Positions 11,801 through 22,690 of a stretch of DNA of 64,000 bases are shown here, one piece after another. The notes beneath the pieces were generated by a model. That model was given only the letters and a program-made list of their open reading frames with translations. It did not search any database and was not told the origin of the DNA. The DNA comes from Pelobates cultripes (Eukaryota > Chordata > Amphibia > Anura > Pelobatidae), in contig OW240916.1 of the NCBI GenBank assembly GCA_933207985.1, positions 312,579,498 to 312,643,497 of the forward strand, in the 5' to 3' direction. The position numbers were made by a program, and so were the translations under genes. Numbering within the stretch: position 1 is the stretch's first letter; each line of letters starts with the position of its first letter.

Positions 11801-11979
11801 CTTTAACACTTTACTTTAATATACTTATTTCCAATATTGGATTATTTGGGGAACCTTCCTTACCCTGAGAAAATAAGAAAACTCCTTAAAGGGTAAGTGA
11901 TCTTTATTTTTATCTTGATTAACAATTGATTAATGTAGGAAATAGTGTGAAAAGATAAAAAATATTTGATTTCATTTTT

Positions 11980-12502
11980 TTAAAGGACCACTCTAGGCAC
12001 CCAGACCACTTCAGCTTAATGAAGTGGTCTGGGTGCCAGGTCCCTCTAGGATTAACCCTTTTTTTTTTATAAACAAAGCAGTTTCAGAGAAACTGCTATG
12101 TTTATAAATGGGTTAATCCAGCCTCCAAAGCCTCTAATGACTGTCTCATTGACAGCCGCTAGAGGCGTTTGTGTGCTTCTCACTGTGAAAATCACAGTGA
12201 GAAGACGCCAGCGTCCATAGGAAAGCATTATGAATGTTTTCCTATGAGACTGGCTGAATGCGCGCGCAGCTCCTGCCACGCATGCGCATTCAGCCAAAGA
12301 GGAGGATCGGAGGCGGAGAGGAGGAGAGGAGGAGGGGAGGAGGGAGCTCCCCACACGGCGCTGGAAAAAAGGTAAGTTTAACCCCTTTCCTTGCCATCCA
12401 GCCCGGAGTGAGTGGGACCCCGAGGGTGGGGGCACCCTCAGGGCACTATACATAGTGCCAGGAAAACGAGCATGTTTTCCTGGCACTATAGTGGTCCTTT
12501 AA
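11980..12502. mobile_element. T2-type MITE, copy 3 (inverted relative to copy 2)
   Basis: The ends are TTAAAGGACCACTCTAG and CTATAGTGGTCCTTTAA with TTAA borders. An ACCACTTC/GAAGTGGT hairpin sits near the left end and a GAAAAC/GTTTTCC block near the right, the mirror of the order in copy 2. A purine-rich GAGGAGAGGAGGAGG tract at 12310-12345 lies inside. Small open frames within it are not genes. Confidence 0.85.
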
Positions 12503-14224
12503 GGTGGGACTGAGTGGAAAAAAGGGGCAATATCCACAAAAAACAAATCTTTCATATTTTTCCATTATATTTTATTTTCTTTAAAATACTACAGAAAGTT
12601 ATATGCAACATATTTTTGTGTCAGTGACTTTTGTCCTCTTTTCATGAAATTATATTTATCTGACATTTCAATTTTAAATGACTTTCTATTAATGTAGTAT
12701 TGGACATTTAAATCAATATATTTCTGTGATTGAACATACGATTTGATACTTTTCTTTGGATATTTTTTTATCAATCTACTGGGACAATAAATAAAAATAC
12801 CATAATAGAATTAATGTCTGTAAGGGTCACATCCACCCAGTCGAAATAAATCGAGAAGTGTTCTAAATAAAGAACCTTCTTGACTGGTCAACGGTAAGTA
12901 CAACACAACTACTGAAACAGTGCATTAGAAAGGAAAAATAAATTATCTCGTGTCTACAGGCAGCTAAAAGGACTGAACTAGCTCTAGAGCTTTATTAGCA
13001 ATATGCCACTTAGAACACGGATCTATTATACGTTATTATGTCTATACAGGTGCCTAAAAATAGAAGCATTCAAGGCTAATGTATTGGGAGGCACAACATA
13101 TAAGTATATAGCTGATAAGGTGCATCTTGAAAAGAATCCTGTCAGTAATCTAATGGTATAACCTATATTCCCTAGAAGAGGAAAAAAAGAATGTTGCTAC
13201 ATTCAAAGCAGATATCAGTACGGGTTCCTCTATCTACATTAGATCTGTTTCCCGAATAATGAGCTATTCTACTATATCGTTTGTTTTCCTACTGGAGAGG
13301 TAATACCTAAACCTAGTATTTGCATCTCATCCTAACTTTCTAACCACATGATCAAATTACAAGTCGAAAGTTACCTTAGTTGCCTTAAATAGTGTTAGGC
13401 AACCTTCAAATACCACCAACCAATCACTTGTTCTAATGTCCCAGAACCATAGTGTATCTGGAAAATAGTTCAATACATATGATCATCAAATCAGAGTCAA
13501 AAGGAAAAAAAAATGTAAGAATATGTATAAATAATTATATTCCGGCTCTCTTTTGCCGATTGTATTGTACTCATATGCCTATCTTCAGTGATAACTTATC
13601 CTGCTATTGTATTGATAAGTTTGTGATTTTTGGATGTTTTTCTTGTGTTTTTTACTCGGTAAAATTCTATGAATCACTTGATGGTATCTATTTTTTTTAA
13701 TAATCAGAGAAAAGGCGAACATGTTATGAAATGTATTTTTCCAGAAAAAAAAGTAAAGTTGCTCAAGTCATTGTATTCACGACTCCATCTGGTGCACCCA
13801 CTTGTAATCCATTTATTGTGTTTTGAGAAATCTTAACGTGACATGACATTATAGTGGCGTGACATTTTATTGTGGAAATATTGCCATGTACTGTAATGTA
13901 ATAAAGATACCTTACAGTGATAAAGGCACAAAACATCTGTTCCCGTGTAAGTAAATCTATAAAAAAAACTCTCTCTGACAAATCTACCAGCGTTGCGAAA
14001 ACCTTCATCACGGTATTGTAGTTCTATAATCCAGAGACCCAAAAGACAAACCGGAAATATATTGCAAGAACAGTCTTGGACCAATCGGGAATGGGTTCAT
14101 GACTGCTGGGCTATGCCAGCAGATTATTTTCTAAAGCTGGGTTTTATTAAAGGGATTAAATGTATATTAATAAATGGGTTTGGGAGTTAGTGGGAATGTT
14201 TGTAAATAACATTCACTGGAAGGT
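12503..14224. other. Unassigned AT-rich DNA
   Basis: No transposon ends or coding motifs are recognised. Open frames of 60-83 codons at 12589-12774, 13452-13700 and 13763-14190 have no recognisable domains and are probably random. Confidence 0.35.
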
Positions 14225-14433
14225 GGGGATTACACTTTTTGTTCCTCCGGTCACAGAACAGCCCCTTGATCCACAATGAGTCTTTCCCACCCTCCCTGTG
14301 CTTGTTGAATTTTAGCATTGTTTGTCTTGAATGTTCCGGCTTCTTTTTTACGTCTGTTTGTTGTAGCAGCGACAGTGTCTTGCCAGTACAGGAGTATAGA
14401 AGCTGCTCATAGAGTGGTCCCCGAGTAGACATG
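14225..14433. repeat. 209-bp duplicated segment, copy B
   Basis: The partner of 10269-10477; see that entry. The left flank is GAAGGT and the right flank GACACTTCAGG, neither shared with copy A. No target duplication is evident at either copy. Confidence 0.75.
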
Positions 14434-14570
14434 GACACTTCAGGAAACGAGGATATGTGCTCTTGGTGTCTAATTGAGTGAACCTCTTGTTGTCCGAAAA
14501 TGCAATGGCTGACAGAAAGATTTCATGCATGCAGGAAGATTAACAGCAATAGCTTAACAAAGCTGTGACC

Positions 14571-15025
14571 TACACTGATCAGCCACACCAATAAAACCAC
14601 TGACAGGTGAAGTGAATAACATTGATTATATCGTTAAAATAGCACCTGTCAAGGGGTGAGATATATTGGGCAGCAAGTGAATAGTCAATTCTTGAATTGT
14701 ATGTGTTGAATACAGATAAAATGGGCAAGTGGAAAGATCTGAGTGACTTTGACAAGGGCCAAATAGTGATGGCTAGATGACTGTATCAGAGCATCTCCTA
14801 AAGGGCATGTCTTGTGGGGCGTTGTATGCAGTGGTTAGTACCTGCCAAAAGTGGTGCAAGGAAGATTACCAGTAAACCAAAGTTAGGCTCATGGATACAT
14901 GTGGGGAGTAAAGGGTAGCCCATCTGGTCTGCTCATACAGAAGATCCACTCTAAAATTGCTGAAAAACCTAATGCTGGTCATAACAGAAAGGTGTCAGAA
15001 CACACAGAACATTGCAGTTCTTTGT
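14571..15025 (+). mobile_element. Tc1-like transposon remnant, 5' part
   Basis: It starts with TACACTGATCAGCCACACC, a terminal repeat of a vertebrate Tc1 group. The matching right end, TGGCTGATCAGTGTA, closes the 45366-46287 element, and both share CACTGACAGGT and GAATAACATTGATTATAT. A decayed N-terminal transposase reads KWKDLSDFDKGQIVMAR before a stop. Several frame breaks follow and the right end is missing. Confidence 0.7.
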
Positions 15026-15029
15026 GTAT

Positions 15030-15180
15030 TGCTCCTTCCCCCAATTTAATACACATCCCTCCTCACTCAAATACACTGCCCCACCTCCCTCTCCCAATTA
15101 AATACACTGCCCTTCCCCCCCCCAATTTAATACACTGCCCCCCCGACCCACTTAATTTAATACACTACAGGTAGGCTCCC
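15030..15180. repeat. Short C-rich tandem repeat
   Basis: About six imperfect copies of a 22-28 bp unit of the form CCCCCAATTTAATACACTGC. The 91-codon frame through it at 14899-15174 is a repeat artefact. Confidence 0.7.
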
Positions 15181-15439
15181 CCTTTTCCCCTACTTTAAGC
15201 CATCTTCCAATCCAACCCTGCACGATCTTCTCTGCTCAAGCAGGCCCCAGGCTCCTCTGACACTGCAAGCAGCAGGGAAGGGATAGTGGCTGGCCTGCTC
15301 TGCGTACAGCCAGCTCCTCTGCACACTGTAGCGCTGCCGCGCAGCCACCTGATATGATTCCATTTATGCGCATATCCAACGGCCATCGTTTAAGAATGTT
15401 TTGCAGTCTTGCAGCCGCCGGCTGGTCGCAGGAGCATGT

Positions 15440-15558
15440 GGAGGGCCACAGCACAAAGCAGCCCTAGGCCAGACGGCCTACTGGGAAATTTCCTGGTAGG
15501 CCAGTCTGTCCCTGGGCCGCAAATATAATTGTTATGGGCCGCACGTTTGACATGCTTG
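15440..15558. mobile_element. Possible hAT-type element right end
   Basis: The segment ends GGGCCGCACGTTTGACATGCTTG. Its reverse complement resembles the widespread hAT (Charlie-like) terminus in which TGTCAAAC is followed by GCGGCCC. A small hairpin, GGCCTACTGGG...CCTGGTAGGCC, precedes it. No left end was found, so it is partial or misassigned. Confidence 0.35.
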
Positions 15559-15991
15559 ATCTAGATATTAAATGCATGTAGTATTTTTTATTATTATTAT
15601 TCTTTATGTATTTAAATGGATTATGTAAATATATCAGCACTGATAGAGATTTGGGATCAATATTTATTTTATTATTATTATTACACTACTATATACTGAC
15701 AAACAAAAAAACATGGTAGATTGGACAATTTCATCCAACGTTGTTCTGTAATCTGAAAATGTCTTTGGACTATCATAAAGTATAAGAAATGCTTATGTAA
15801 TGCTCAATGCTATAAAAAAAAAAATCTGTCTCAAAGTTATTTTATTAGAAAAATGAAATAAAGAATTTATAGCTAACCTGACCATAACACATGGAACATC
15901 GTGCAACCTTTTGCAGCACAATTAAGGGTGACACTTCAGACCTCGATTTAATATTGTTGGATAAGTTTTTAAAATGATGTAATACTTTTTT

Positions 15992-16365
15992 AGAGCAAAA
16001 AACAAGTTGCAAGAAAGTACTGAGAACGGACAACAGCTCAATTTGCCTGCCCTTCGGTGGGTCCCCGCTCAGAAGCTGGTTTTAGCTCATCTTGTGGCAT
16101 TACAAAAAGAATCAGTCCATTTGCACGTCAATTTTATTCCACCCAAAAGGGTGGTCCTGGTCCAAAATGCAGGCCGCCTCTCTCTGCACGAGAGGTGCAG
16201 CAACCCCAACGAATCATTTCAAACTTGCTAGGCCTCGTCAATTAGGTATAGCCAATATCCCTCTAGGCACTGTGAGCAAGGGGTCCATGTGTGGGTTACC
16301 CTTTACACTTAGGGAGAGCAAAAAACAAGTTGCAAGAGAGTACTGAGAATGGACAACAGCTCAAT
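15992..16365. repeat. 272-bp segment flanked by 51-bp direct repeats
   Basis: The 51-mers at 15992-16042 and 16315-16365 (both starting AGAGCAAAAAACAAGTTGCA) differ at two positions. The GC-richer spacer looks unlike the AT-rich flanks and could be a dispersed repeat. Outside both 51-mers lies another shared AT-rich motif (GATAARYTTTTAAAATGAT), also seen at 18030-18215. Open frames in the spacer have no recognised similarity. Confidence 0.7.
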
Positions 16366-17580
16366 ATTTTTTGATAAACTTTTAAAATGATATTTTCTAA
16401 ATATTACAATATCAAAATATACCATATTTTTTAAAAATATATCAGATTACAAAAAATATTAAAATATTTGAAACGTTTACCAAAACATATTACATTGAGG
16501 CACAAATAGCTAAATTTCTATGAATATTGGGTTCTGATTGGCTGACACCACATGCTCTCAGTTACTGTCTTGGTGTGTTTGAAATTGCAATTCCCGGACA
16601 GAGAACGCTATATTGAAAAACTGTCAGATCTCAAGTGGTAATTACATCGAAACCTCCTTTAGCTTGGTTAAATGAAAAGGTTATTTATCTGTGGTTAATA
16701 TTTTTCTAGCCAGATTGAAATGATATATGTGTTTTAACTCCAATAGGTGTATATATAAACATGCATTTGTATTTATCAACCTATAAAATGATACCAAAAG
16801 TATGCCTACAACAAAAATGTAGTTAAAAAAATAAAAAAAGGTATCCTCCAGCCTTTTAAAAGCAGATATTATTTTACAGGCCACGTCGGGAAGAAATCTT
16901 TCCCGAAGATTGAAAAGGTATAATGTGAATTGTAGGACAGAAGTGAACCATAAGTCTTATAAAATGTGAGCATTAGGAAACAGCTGACAGAAAGGAAAAA
17001 AAAAAAAGATGAAAGAGCAAATTCAAGCAAGCACCAAAGAAATAATCTATTTTATAAATAAAATACGGTGGGACTGTAAAAAGTATGTTCTGGTTAATTC
17101 TGGTATTTAGATATTCCAGTACCCAATACACATGGTGAATGCCAACAAAGGCTTGTCGTGAAAAAGCTAATCTATGGGAAATGCAATTAATAATAAATAT
17201 ACGCACCAGTAATCTAGAGTCCCCTCCCAGGAAACACTCCTCCTCTTCTGATACTGATTATCTGGATTATCTTTGGTCTATCTAATGCTTCTCCTAAAGT
17301 ATCAATGGGAACCTAGTGAGTGGAGCTATCGTTGTAATCAGCCAATAGGATGCTTCTTGCTTCTAGTAAAAAAACACCGATTTTATAATTTACAGTTTTC
17401 TACACCATCATAGAGTGTGTGATTACAGGGAATGTAAAGATTTCCAAAAACTGGAAGTATTCGATGATGAAGATCCTCTGGTGGCTGTCACCCTGAAGGC
17501 CACCAACCAGATGCATGTTCTTGCCATAATGTCAACTTTGCAGTTTTTCTGAAACAGCAATGTTTTACTTTGCTAGATTG
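16366..17580. other. Unassigned AT-rich DNA
   Basis: AT-rich, with no transposon end identified with confidence. Two minus-strand frames (16681-16884, 16973-17206) lack recognisable domains. Confidence 0.35.
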
Positions 17581-17629
17581 CAGGAGCAGGCCTACGCACC
17601 AAAACCACTTCATTAGAATAACCCTTTAA
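17581..17629. mobile_element. Possible T2-like MITE right end
   Basis: The segment ends CATTAGAATAACCCTTTAA. Its reverse complement begins TTAAAGGG, like T2 elements, and carries a CCACTTC block. The left end was not located. Confidence 0.3.
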
Positions 17630-18024
17630 TATTGTGCAAAATTTACTGTATGTACCTGTATGTGGAGTCCAATAAAACTTTATTACATTGAAAGTGAGGA
17701 GCTGATTTGTATCTAAATCCTTTATTATAAAAAAGAGAATCAGCCTATAGTTTCTATAGTGTCTGTTGTAGTTTATGAACCTATAGAGCAATCAGATCTA
17801 TTTGTGATAATAATTTTATCATATTTTTAGTTCCAATCGATGAGAGCACTAGAAGGTTTCAGGGGCCATTTCCTCTAAAACAAAATATGATGGAATGAAC
17901 AATTTGATCTGCACTGAATATTGTGGATTTATAAAGTGTATTTTGCAGTTTTCCAATACAAGCTAAGTGCACTTTCTAATTAAGTTCTCTGCTTAATATT
18001 GCAAGAAAAGATTTCCAAATTATT

Positions 18025-18215
18025 TCACATTTTTAGATAAACTTTTAAAATGATTTAATATTATGAAAATATTTTACTATTTTTTTGTTAATATTGATTT
18101 TTGTTTATGACATATTTTTGATATTCAATAAGTTAAAAAAATAATTTTAAAAGTTTATGCAAAAATATTAAATCACTTGTAAAGCTTATCCAACGATATT
18201 AAATCAATGCTCATG
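18025..18215. repeat. AT-rich inverted repeat (MITE-like)
   Basis: GATAAACTTTTAAAATGATT near 18035 is mirrored by AATCACTTGTAAAGCTTATC near 18172-18190. The same motif flanks the direct-repeat segment at 15.95-16.4 kb, so it is a dispersed family. Confidence 0.45.
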
Positions 18216-18689
18216 TGGTGAGTCCATCCAAATGTAATTTCATACATAAATATTATTTGTTTAAAGGTCTAGATCAGTTATTCATTTTAGTGCATTTAAA
18301 AGACACTCAGTGTACACTTTAGGCATTAACACAACTTGTGAATATGGCTTTGGCCTCATATTCATCACATATTTTCCTCCACGTTTAAATTTCTTCCGTT
18401 TTGTGTAAAAAGGAAATAGTTTTGCAGCTTTCTAAGGGAGAAGCAGCCAACCGTTAGTTCCTGTGTTGTAGTTATCTGATGTAGGAGAGGCAATCACCAC
18501 AACGTTCAGATGTTTTATAACCATTGAAGATGAGAGTGTAATACCATTTGTATTGATGTGATAACCTAATTTCCATCTTTAACATCTTCAGATCTCAGGC
18601 ATTCTGCATTATCTTATTGTGATTTGGGGGCTCAGGTTTTTTTTTTTAACATTAACAGTCTTCACACCAGTATAACTACCAGTCTATAT

Positions 18690-18916
18690 TGCAGGGGCAC
18701 AGTGTAGTCCATGAAGTGGAATCGTTATTAGTGTCTGGAATCCCCTGGTGTGCTCCTTCCATTCAGTGTTAAACTGGTTTTAATGTTTTACTGCCAAATT
18801 AAAGCTCTGCTGTAGCCTTACCTTCCGTGGGGGGCAGGTTCTACTTAGTGTTCAACTGCTCAAAAATGGTTTAACAATGAATGGAGGTAAATACCAGGGG
18901 AATCTAGGAGCTATAG
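18690..18916. mobile_element. Foldback MITE-like element
   Basis: The left arm contains AATCCCCTGGTGTGCTCC and CCATTCAGTGTTAAAC. The right arm, reverse-complemented, gives ATTCCCCTGG and CCATTCATTGTTAAAC in the same order. The spacer is about 90 bp and non-coding. Exact borders and target duplication are not resolved. Confidence 0.5.
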
Positions 18917-19121
18917 ACTAAAATAGATTGAATTATTGAATGTATTTGATATGCACCATATGCACCTAACTGGACTTAAGTTATCAGGATTGATGACTGA
19001 TCAGGCTACAGTAAAGAGTCTCACAACTGAAATAAAATTATTTATTGCATTTTACAAGAACATGGGATACAACCAATTATAAAAATGTGTATATATATAT
19101 ATATCTATATATATACACATA

Positions 19122-19647
19122 TACAGGGTGGGCCAAAGTAGTGTTTGAGGAGTCAATAACTTTTTTATTAATGAAACAATTTCAATGATATTACAATTAC
19201 ATACAATGAATGCTTAATGTAAGACTTGTTTGACTAGGAATGGAAGATGACATCTTATAAATGAGCTCCATTTACCGCATCCCAAAGTCCTCTCTTTCGA
19301 TTGCATTGTTCATAACATTAGTTAATGTTTGAGGTTATAGCGCTCTTATTTACGCACGGATATTATCCTTGAGCTGCTCAAGTGTACGCAGGTTGTTCAC
19401 GTACACCCGCTCCTTCACAATTTCCACTACAGGAAGTAAAAAAAATTAAATTATATTCTGCTATCTCACAGCAATAAAATTTCACTATTGTTAATCGTTG
19501 TTCCTTTGTGAAATTACCCATGGTGAATCTCCCAAGACTCAGTTACAATATGTACCTGCAAAAAAAATAAAAAATTAAAAGAATTAAACCAATAACGCAA
19601 AGTTATTTACCTGTCAAACCCTACTCTGGATTTTGGCCATGCCTGTA
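19122..19647 (-). mobile_element. Tc1/mariner-type remnant with transposase fragment
   Basis: The ends are TACAGGGTGGGCCAAA and TTTGGCCATGCCTGTA, a terminal inverted repeat next to TA. On the minus strand at about 19340-19430 the translation reads VVEIVKERVYVNNLRTLEQL and then KDNI, like the region of mariner/IS630 transposases after the catalytic core. At about 525 bp it is an internally deleted, non-autonomous copy. A TA dinucleotide microsatellite abuts the left end. Confidence 0.6.
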
Positions 19648-21720
19648 TATATAATTTATTTACTATAAAACCAAAATGATTTATTATTATAAAATTATAT
19701 ATTTAAAAAAAAACCTGTACTATTTAAAAGAACTGTGGCCAACTAAAATACCAGGAGATCAGTTACATGCTTCTCAATTTATATCAGCACATTATTATTT
19801 ACAGCCTCAAAACGGACTTGCTGTACATGAGAATTACCTTTTTATCTCAATTTTATATAAATATCAACTAAAGATTTTATTTATTTTCAGTTATTTTCAC
19901 ATTATAAAATACTTTTTATAATGTCATTTTTAGAGAAGGCAATGGGTCAGTGGAGTCCAGTCCATATTGTTCCCCTGATTGTTTTTTCTAAATAACCTGG
20001 CGGATCCTACGCTGCATTTTGGTTAAAGGTATTAGACATAGACTTTCGAGTCACAAGGAAACTCGATATATTAGGGCTTATTATGTTTCCCTTTGCGTCT
20101 TGGTCATTTACCCCTGGTGTATAGAGGTTAATTTGTCCTTTTCTCTGCACCCTACTCTTACATATTGGATGTTTGCACACTTGTATCTTGTTGCTGTGTA
20201 TGTCTATTCTCTTAGATATTTTAGGATATTTACTTTGTATATTATCCAGGACAAATTATTCTTTCGAGCACCGTTTGTGTTATTTCTCTAAAATACAGAT
20301 TGTCCAAAAAAGGATACATTTTGTAACTAACTTTAATTAGGAGTTAGATCCTTGAAGTAATTATTTTATAATCCTTGTTAGATCCTAGAAGTAATTATTT
20401 TATAATCCTAATATACAGTTTAATCCATACGTGGGATAAAACTATGTAACTATGTGATGGCTTTGAATCTCATTTTCCTTAATGAAGGGACGTAATCACG
20501 TTATGACACATGACTGGTCTCCTTGCTCTCAATGGGTGGCCTGAACTAACCCAGCACGCACCCCATGACATTTGTGACTTAGATATTTTGTTAAAACAAC
20601 AGACACCTGCTGTACTTACATCATGCTAATGCTGTAAGAAGACAGAACTAGCCATGTATAATAATTGCATTAGCACACAGCAATATCAAATTACTGAAAA
20701 GAAGAATCACTAGGGAGTAATTACTATGATGTACATGTGCAATGAGTCAGTCCAAAACTAATGTGACATGTAAAGCAGAATAAGGCATGCTGTTTGAAAA
20801 TGCTAAACCCATCAAAATGTCACATGCAGCTAGCCATGAGACTGCGTTGAACAAAACCAAGGTTTAATCTATATCAAATGTGTTGTAGGTTTAATGTGCA
20901 GAAAAGGCCACATGACATATAATCCTCGTGCATGCAAAAATAATGGCAGCTTTATAACACATTTAACTTCCCGTCACGCAAACATCAACATTATTTATAG
21001 GAAATCCCATAAGTCACATTTAAGAGGCATCCTTTTGGTGTACGTCTATAGAGTTTGGTGTAGTGCAAGTTTTTATAGGTGGGATTTAAAAGACCCTATT
21101 CCTTTCCTAAACAAGATTTGGGTCAAGAATGGGTAGCAAATAACTTTTTATCTATTATGGGTATATGGTAACGGCAGAGGTTGAGATGGAGTGCATTGTT
21201 TGTGTTTTTTGACTGTAGTAACAGCTAAATATGACTTGAAATGGTAATACAATAGTTGTGCATATTACATTTTGAAACACAGAAAATCAACAGCAAGCAT
21301 ACCATGAATAAAACTATAAGTAGGCTGTACAGATACTATGCGATAAAGGTAATCGTTTCTCTGAAAGTGCAGCCGAATGTTGCTCAAGAGGAGGTATGTA
21401 TTACAGTAGGAGAGGTAATCCTAGCATGGCTAGGGCAGAGTGTTATCAAATAATTATCCTCCGGTTCTTCATTTACTATGCAAAAACAGTTATAAAAAAC
21501 AAATGGAAAAATAATAACAGTAGCGACATATCAAAAGGTGGATCTACAAATTTAAATAGATATAAGAGGTATCACTGCTTATCCCTGGGCCTAGACAAAA
21601 GCCCTGAAAAAAATAAGTTCAGGTGACCACAGTAGTCCTTTTTGAGATGGTTGTAGATTGACTACCGCTGGACCGTATCCACGTTTTCTCATAAGTCCTT
21701 ACTTTGTTCTGGGGGAGATA
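19648..21720. other. Unassigned AT-rich DNA
   Basis: No recognisable genes. Two tandem copies of a ~32-bp AT-rich unit (AGATCCTWGAAGTAATTATT) lie at about 20346-20410. Open frames at 19676, 20019, 20894, 21256 and 21396 carry no known motifs. Confidence 0.35.
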
Positions 21721-21794
21721 TATTGTGATGTACAGAAGCTATATAGATGATCTACTTGTGATGTGATTGGGTAGCTGTAACTAGGCAATGAAGT

Positions 21795-22067
21795 TTGTGC
21801 ATCAGATCAATCAAAATGACGTTAATTGATATATTTACTGCCAGTGTAGAACTTCAGAAAGCTCAGTTTTTGGATTTAGAATTGGAACATTGTAATGGGT
21901 CTGTGATTACCAGATTATATCTGAAAGAGTGTATTGGCAATACTATTTTACATGCTGACTCTTGTCGCCCTCCTCATGCTATTAGGGCTATACCTATGAA
22001 TCAATTTCTTCGTATTTGGAGAAATTCTACTTTGTTCGTTGACAATATAAGAGAGTCGTGCTCTTAA
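21795..22067 (+). pseudogene. Penelope-like reverse transcriptase fragment
   Basis: A 90-codon open frame. Residues about 23-31 read AQFLDLELE, followed by VITRLYLKE, then NTILHADSCRPPHAIRAIP and NQFLRIWRN. This region lies after the YxDD box and before the linker to the GIY-YIG endonuclease in Penelope-like elements, where FLDL..., LH..S.HP and IP..Q..R..R are conserved. Upstream, the YIDD box is in a different frame. No host function is suggested. Confidence 0.6.
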
Positions 22068-22595
22068 TTAAATGCATCTATGTAGAAAATATAATTGGAA
22101 AGTTTCTTCAGGAGTCCTTTAAGAAGTTATTATGTAGAATCTTGAAAGAAAATCATGGTTTTGTAAAAACCTGTAGAGGATCTCGCACTTAGGGATAATA
22201 AAAGAAAAATATATGGTTTACGCGAGGCAGAGGAGGGATGATGTCACAGCATTTGTGACAAGCTTCAGCCCTTAGTTCTATTCAATTAAGAGGATATTAC
22301 ATAAATATTTTACTCTCCATGCTGGCTAGACATGCACCAAGTTGGGTAATATGTTGCCACCATCTCTATTTACATCTACACCTGAAAGTGGTATCACTTG
22401 GTTAAATAAAAAGGTGACATCGATGTGGGGCTAAACCTTGTATGATATGTGCCCATGTTTTGGTGAGTGACCAGTTCAAGTACAGGACAAAAATTTATCA
22501 TAAAAACACCCAAATAACAAGACATTTAACCCCAACGGTTAATGGACACACTGCTGTCCCCCCCAAACAGAAGGATTTATACTTTGCCCCTTAAA

Positions 22596-22626
22596 AAAGT
22601 CTGCATGTAGCAGATGAAACGCATAG
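22596..22626 (+). ncRNA. Possible hammerhead-ribozyme remnant of the Penelope element
   Basis: A perfect 5-bp stem (TCTGC...GCAGA, 5-base loop) is followed immediately by TGAAACGCAT, placed in the 3' untranslated part of the Penelope remnant. Penelope-like elements are known to carry hammerhead motifs in which a stem separates CUGAUGA from GAAA. The CUGAUGA box is not recognisable here, so if it is one it is inactive. Confidence 0.3.
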
Positions 22627-22690
22627 GGTTATAAGACTATTTTGATTTTTATATTACTTTTTATTTGAATCTTGTTTTATTGTTTGGAGC

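Larger units (their letters stand above)
21720..22690 (+). mobile_element. Penelope-like retroelement remnant
   Basis: In reading order there is a decayed reverse transcriptase catalytic box (RSYIDDLL near 21740), then an open stretch at 21795-22067 with FLDLELEHCNG...TRLYLKE...N..LHADS..PPHA...IPMNQFLRIWRN. That is the post-catalytic pattern of Penelope-like RTs. A decayed C..C linker and a 3' untranslated part with a GAAA hairpin motif at 22600 follow. Multiple stops and frame breaks make it a dead copy. The GIY-YIG endonuclease is not recognisable. Confidence 0.65.

Noticed and set aside
12067..12486. 139-codon minus-strand frame
   Set aside because: It lies inside a T2 MITE and reflects GC-rich MITE sequence, with no known domain.
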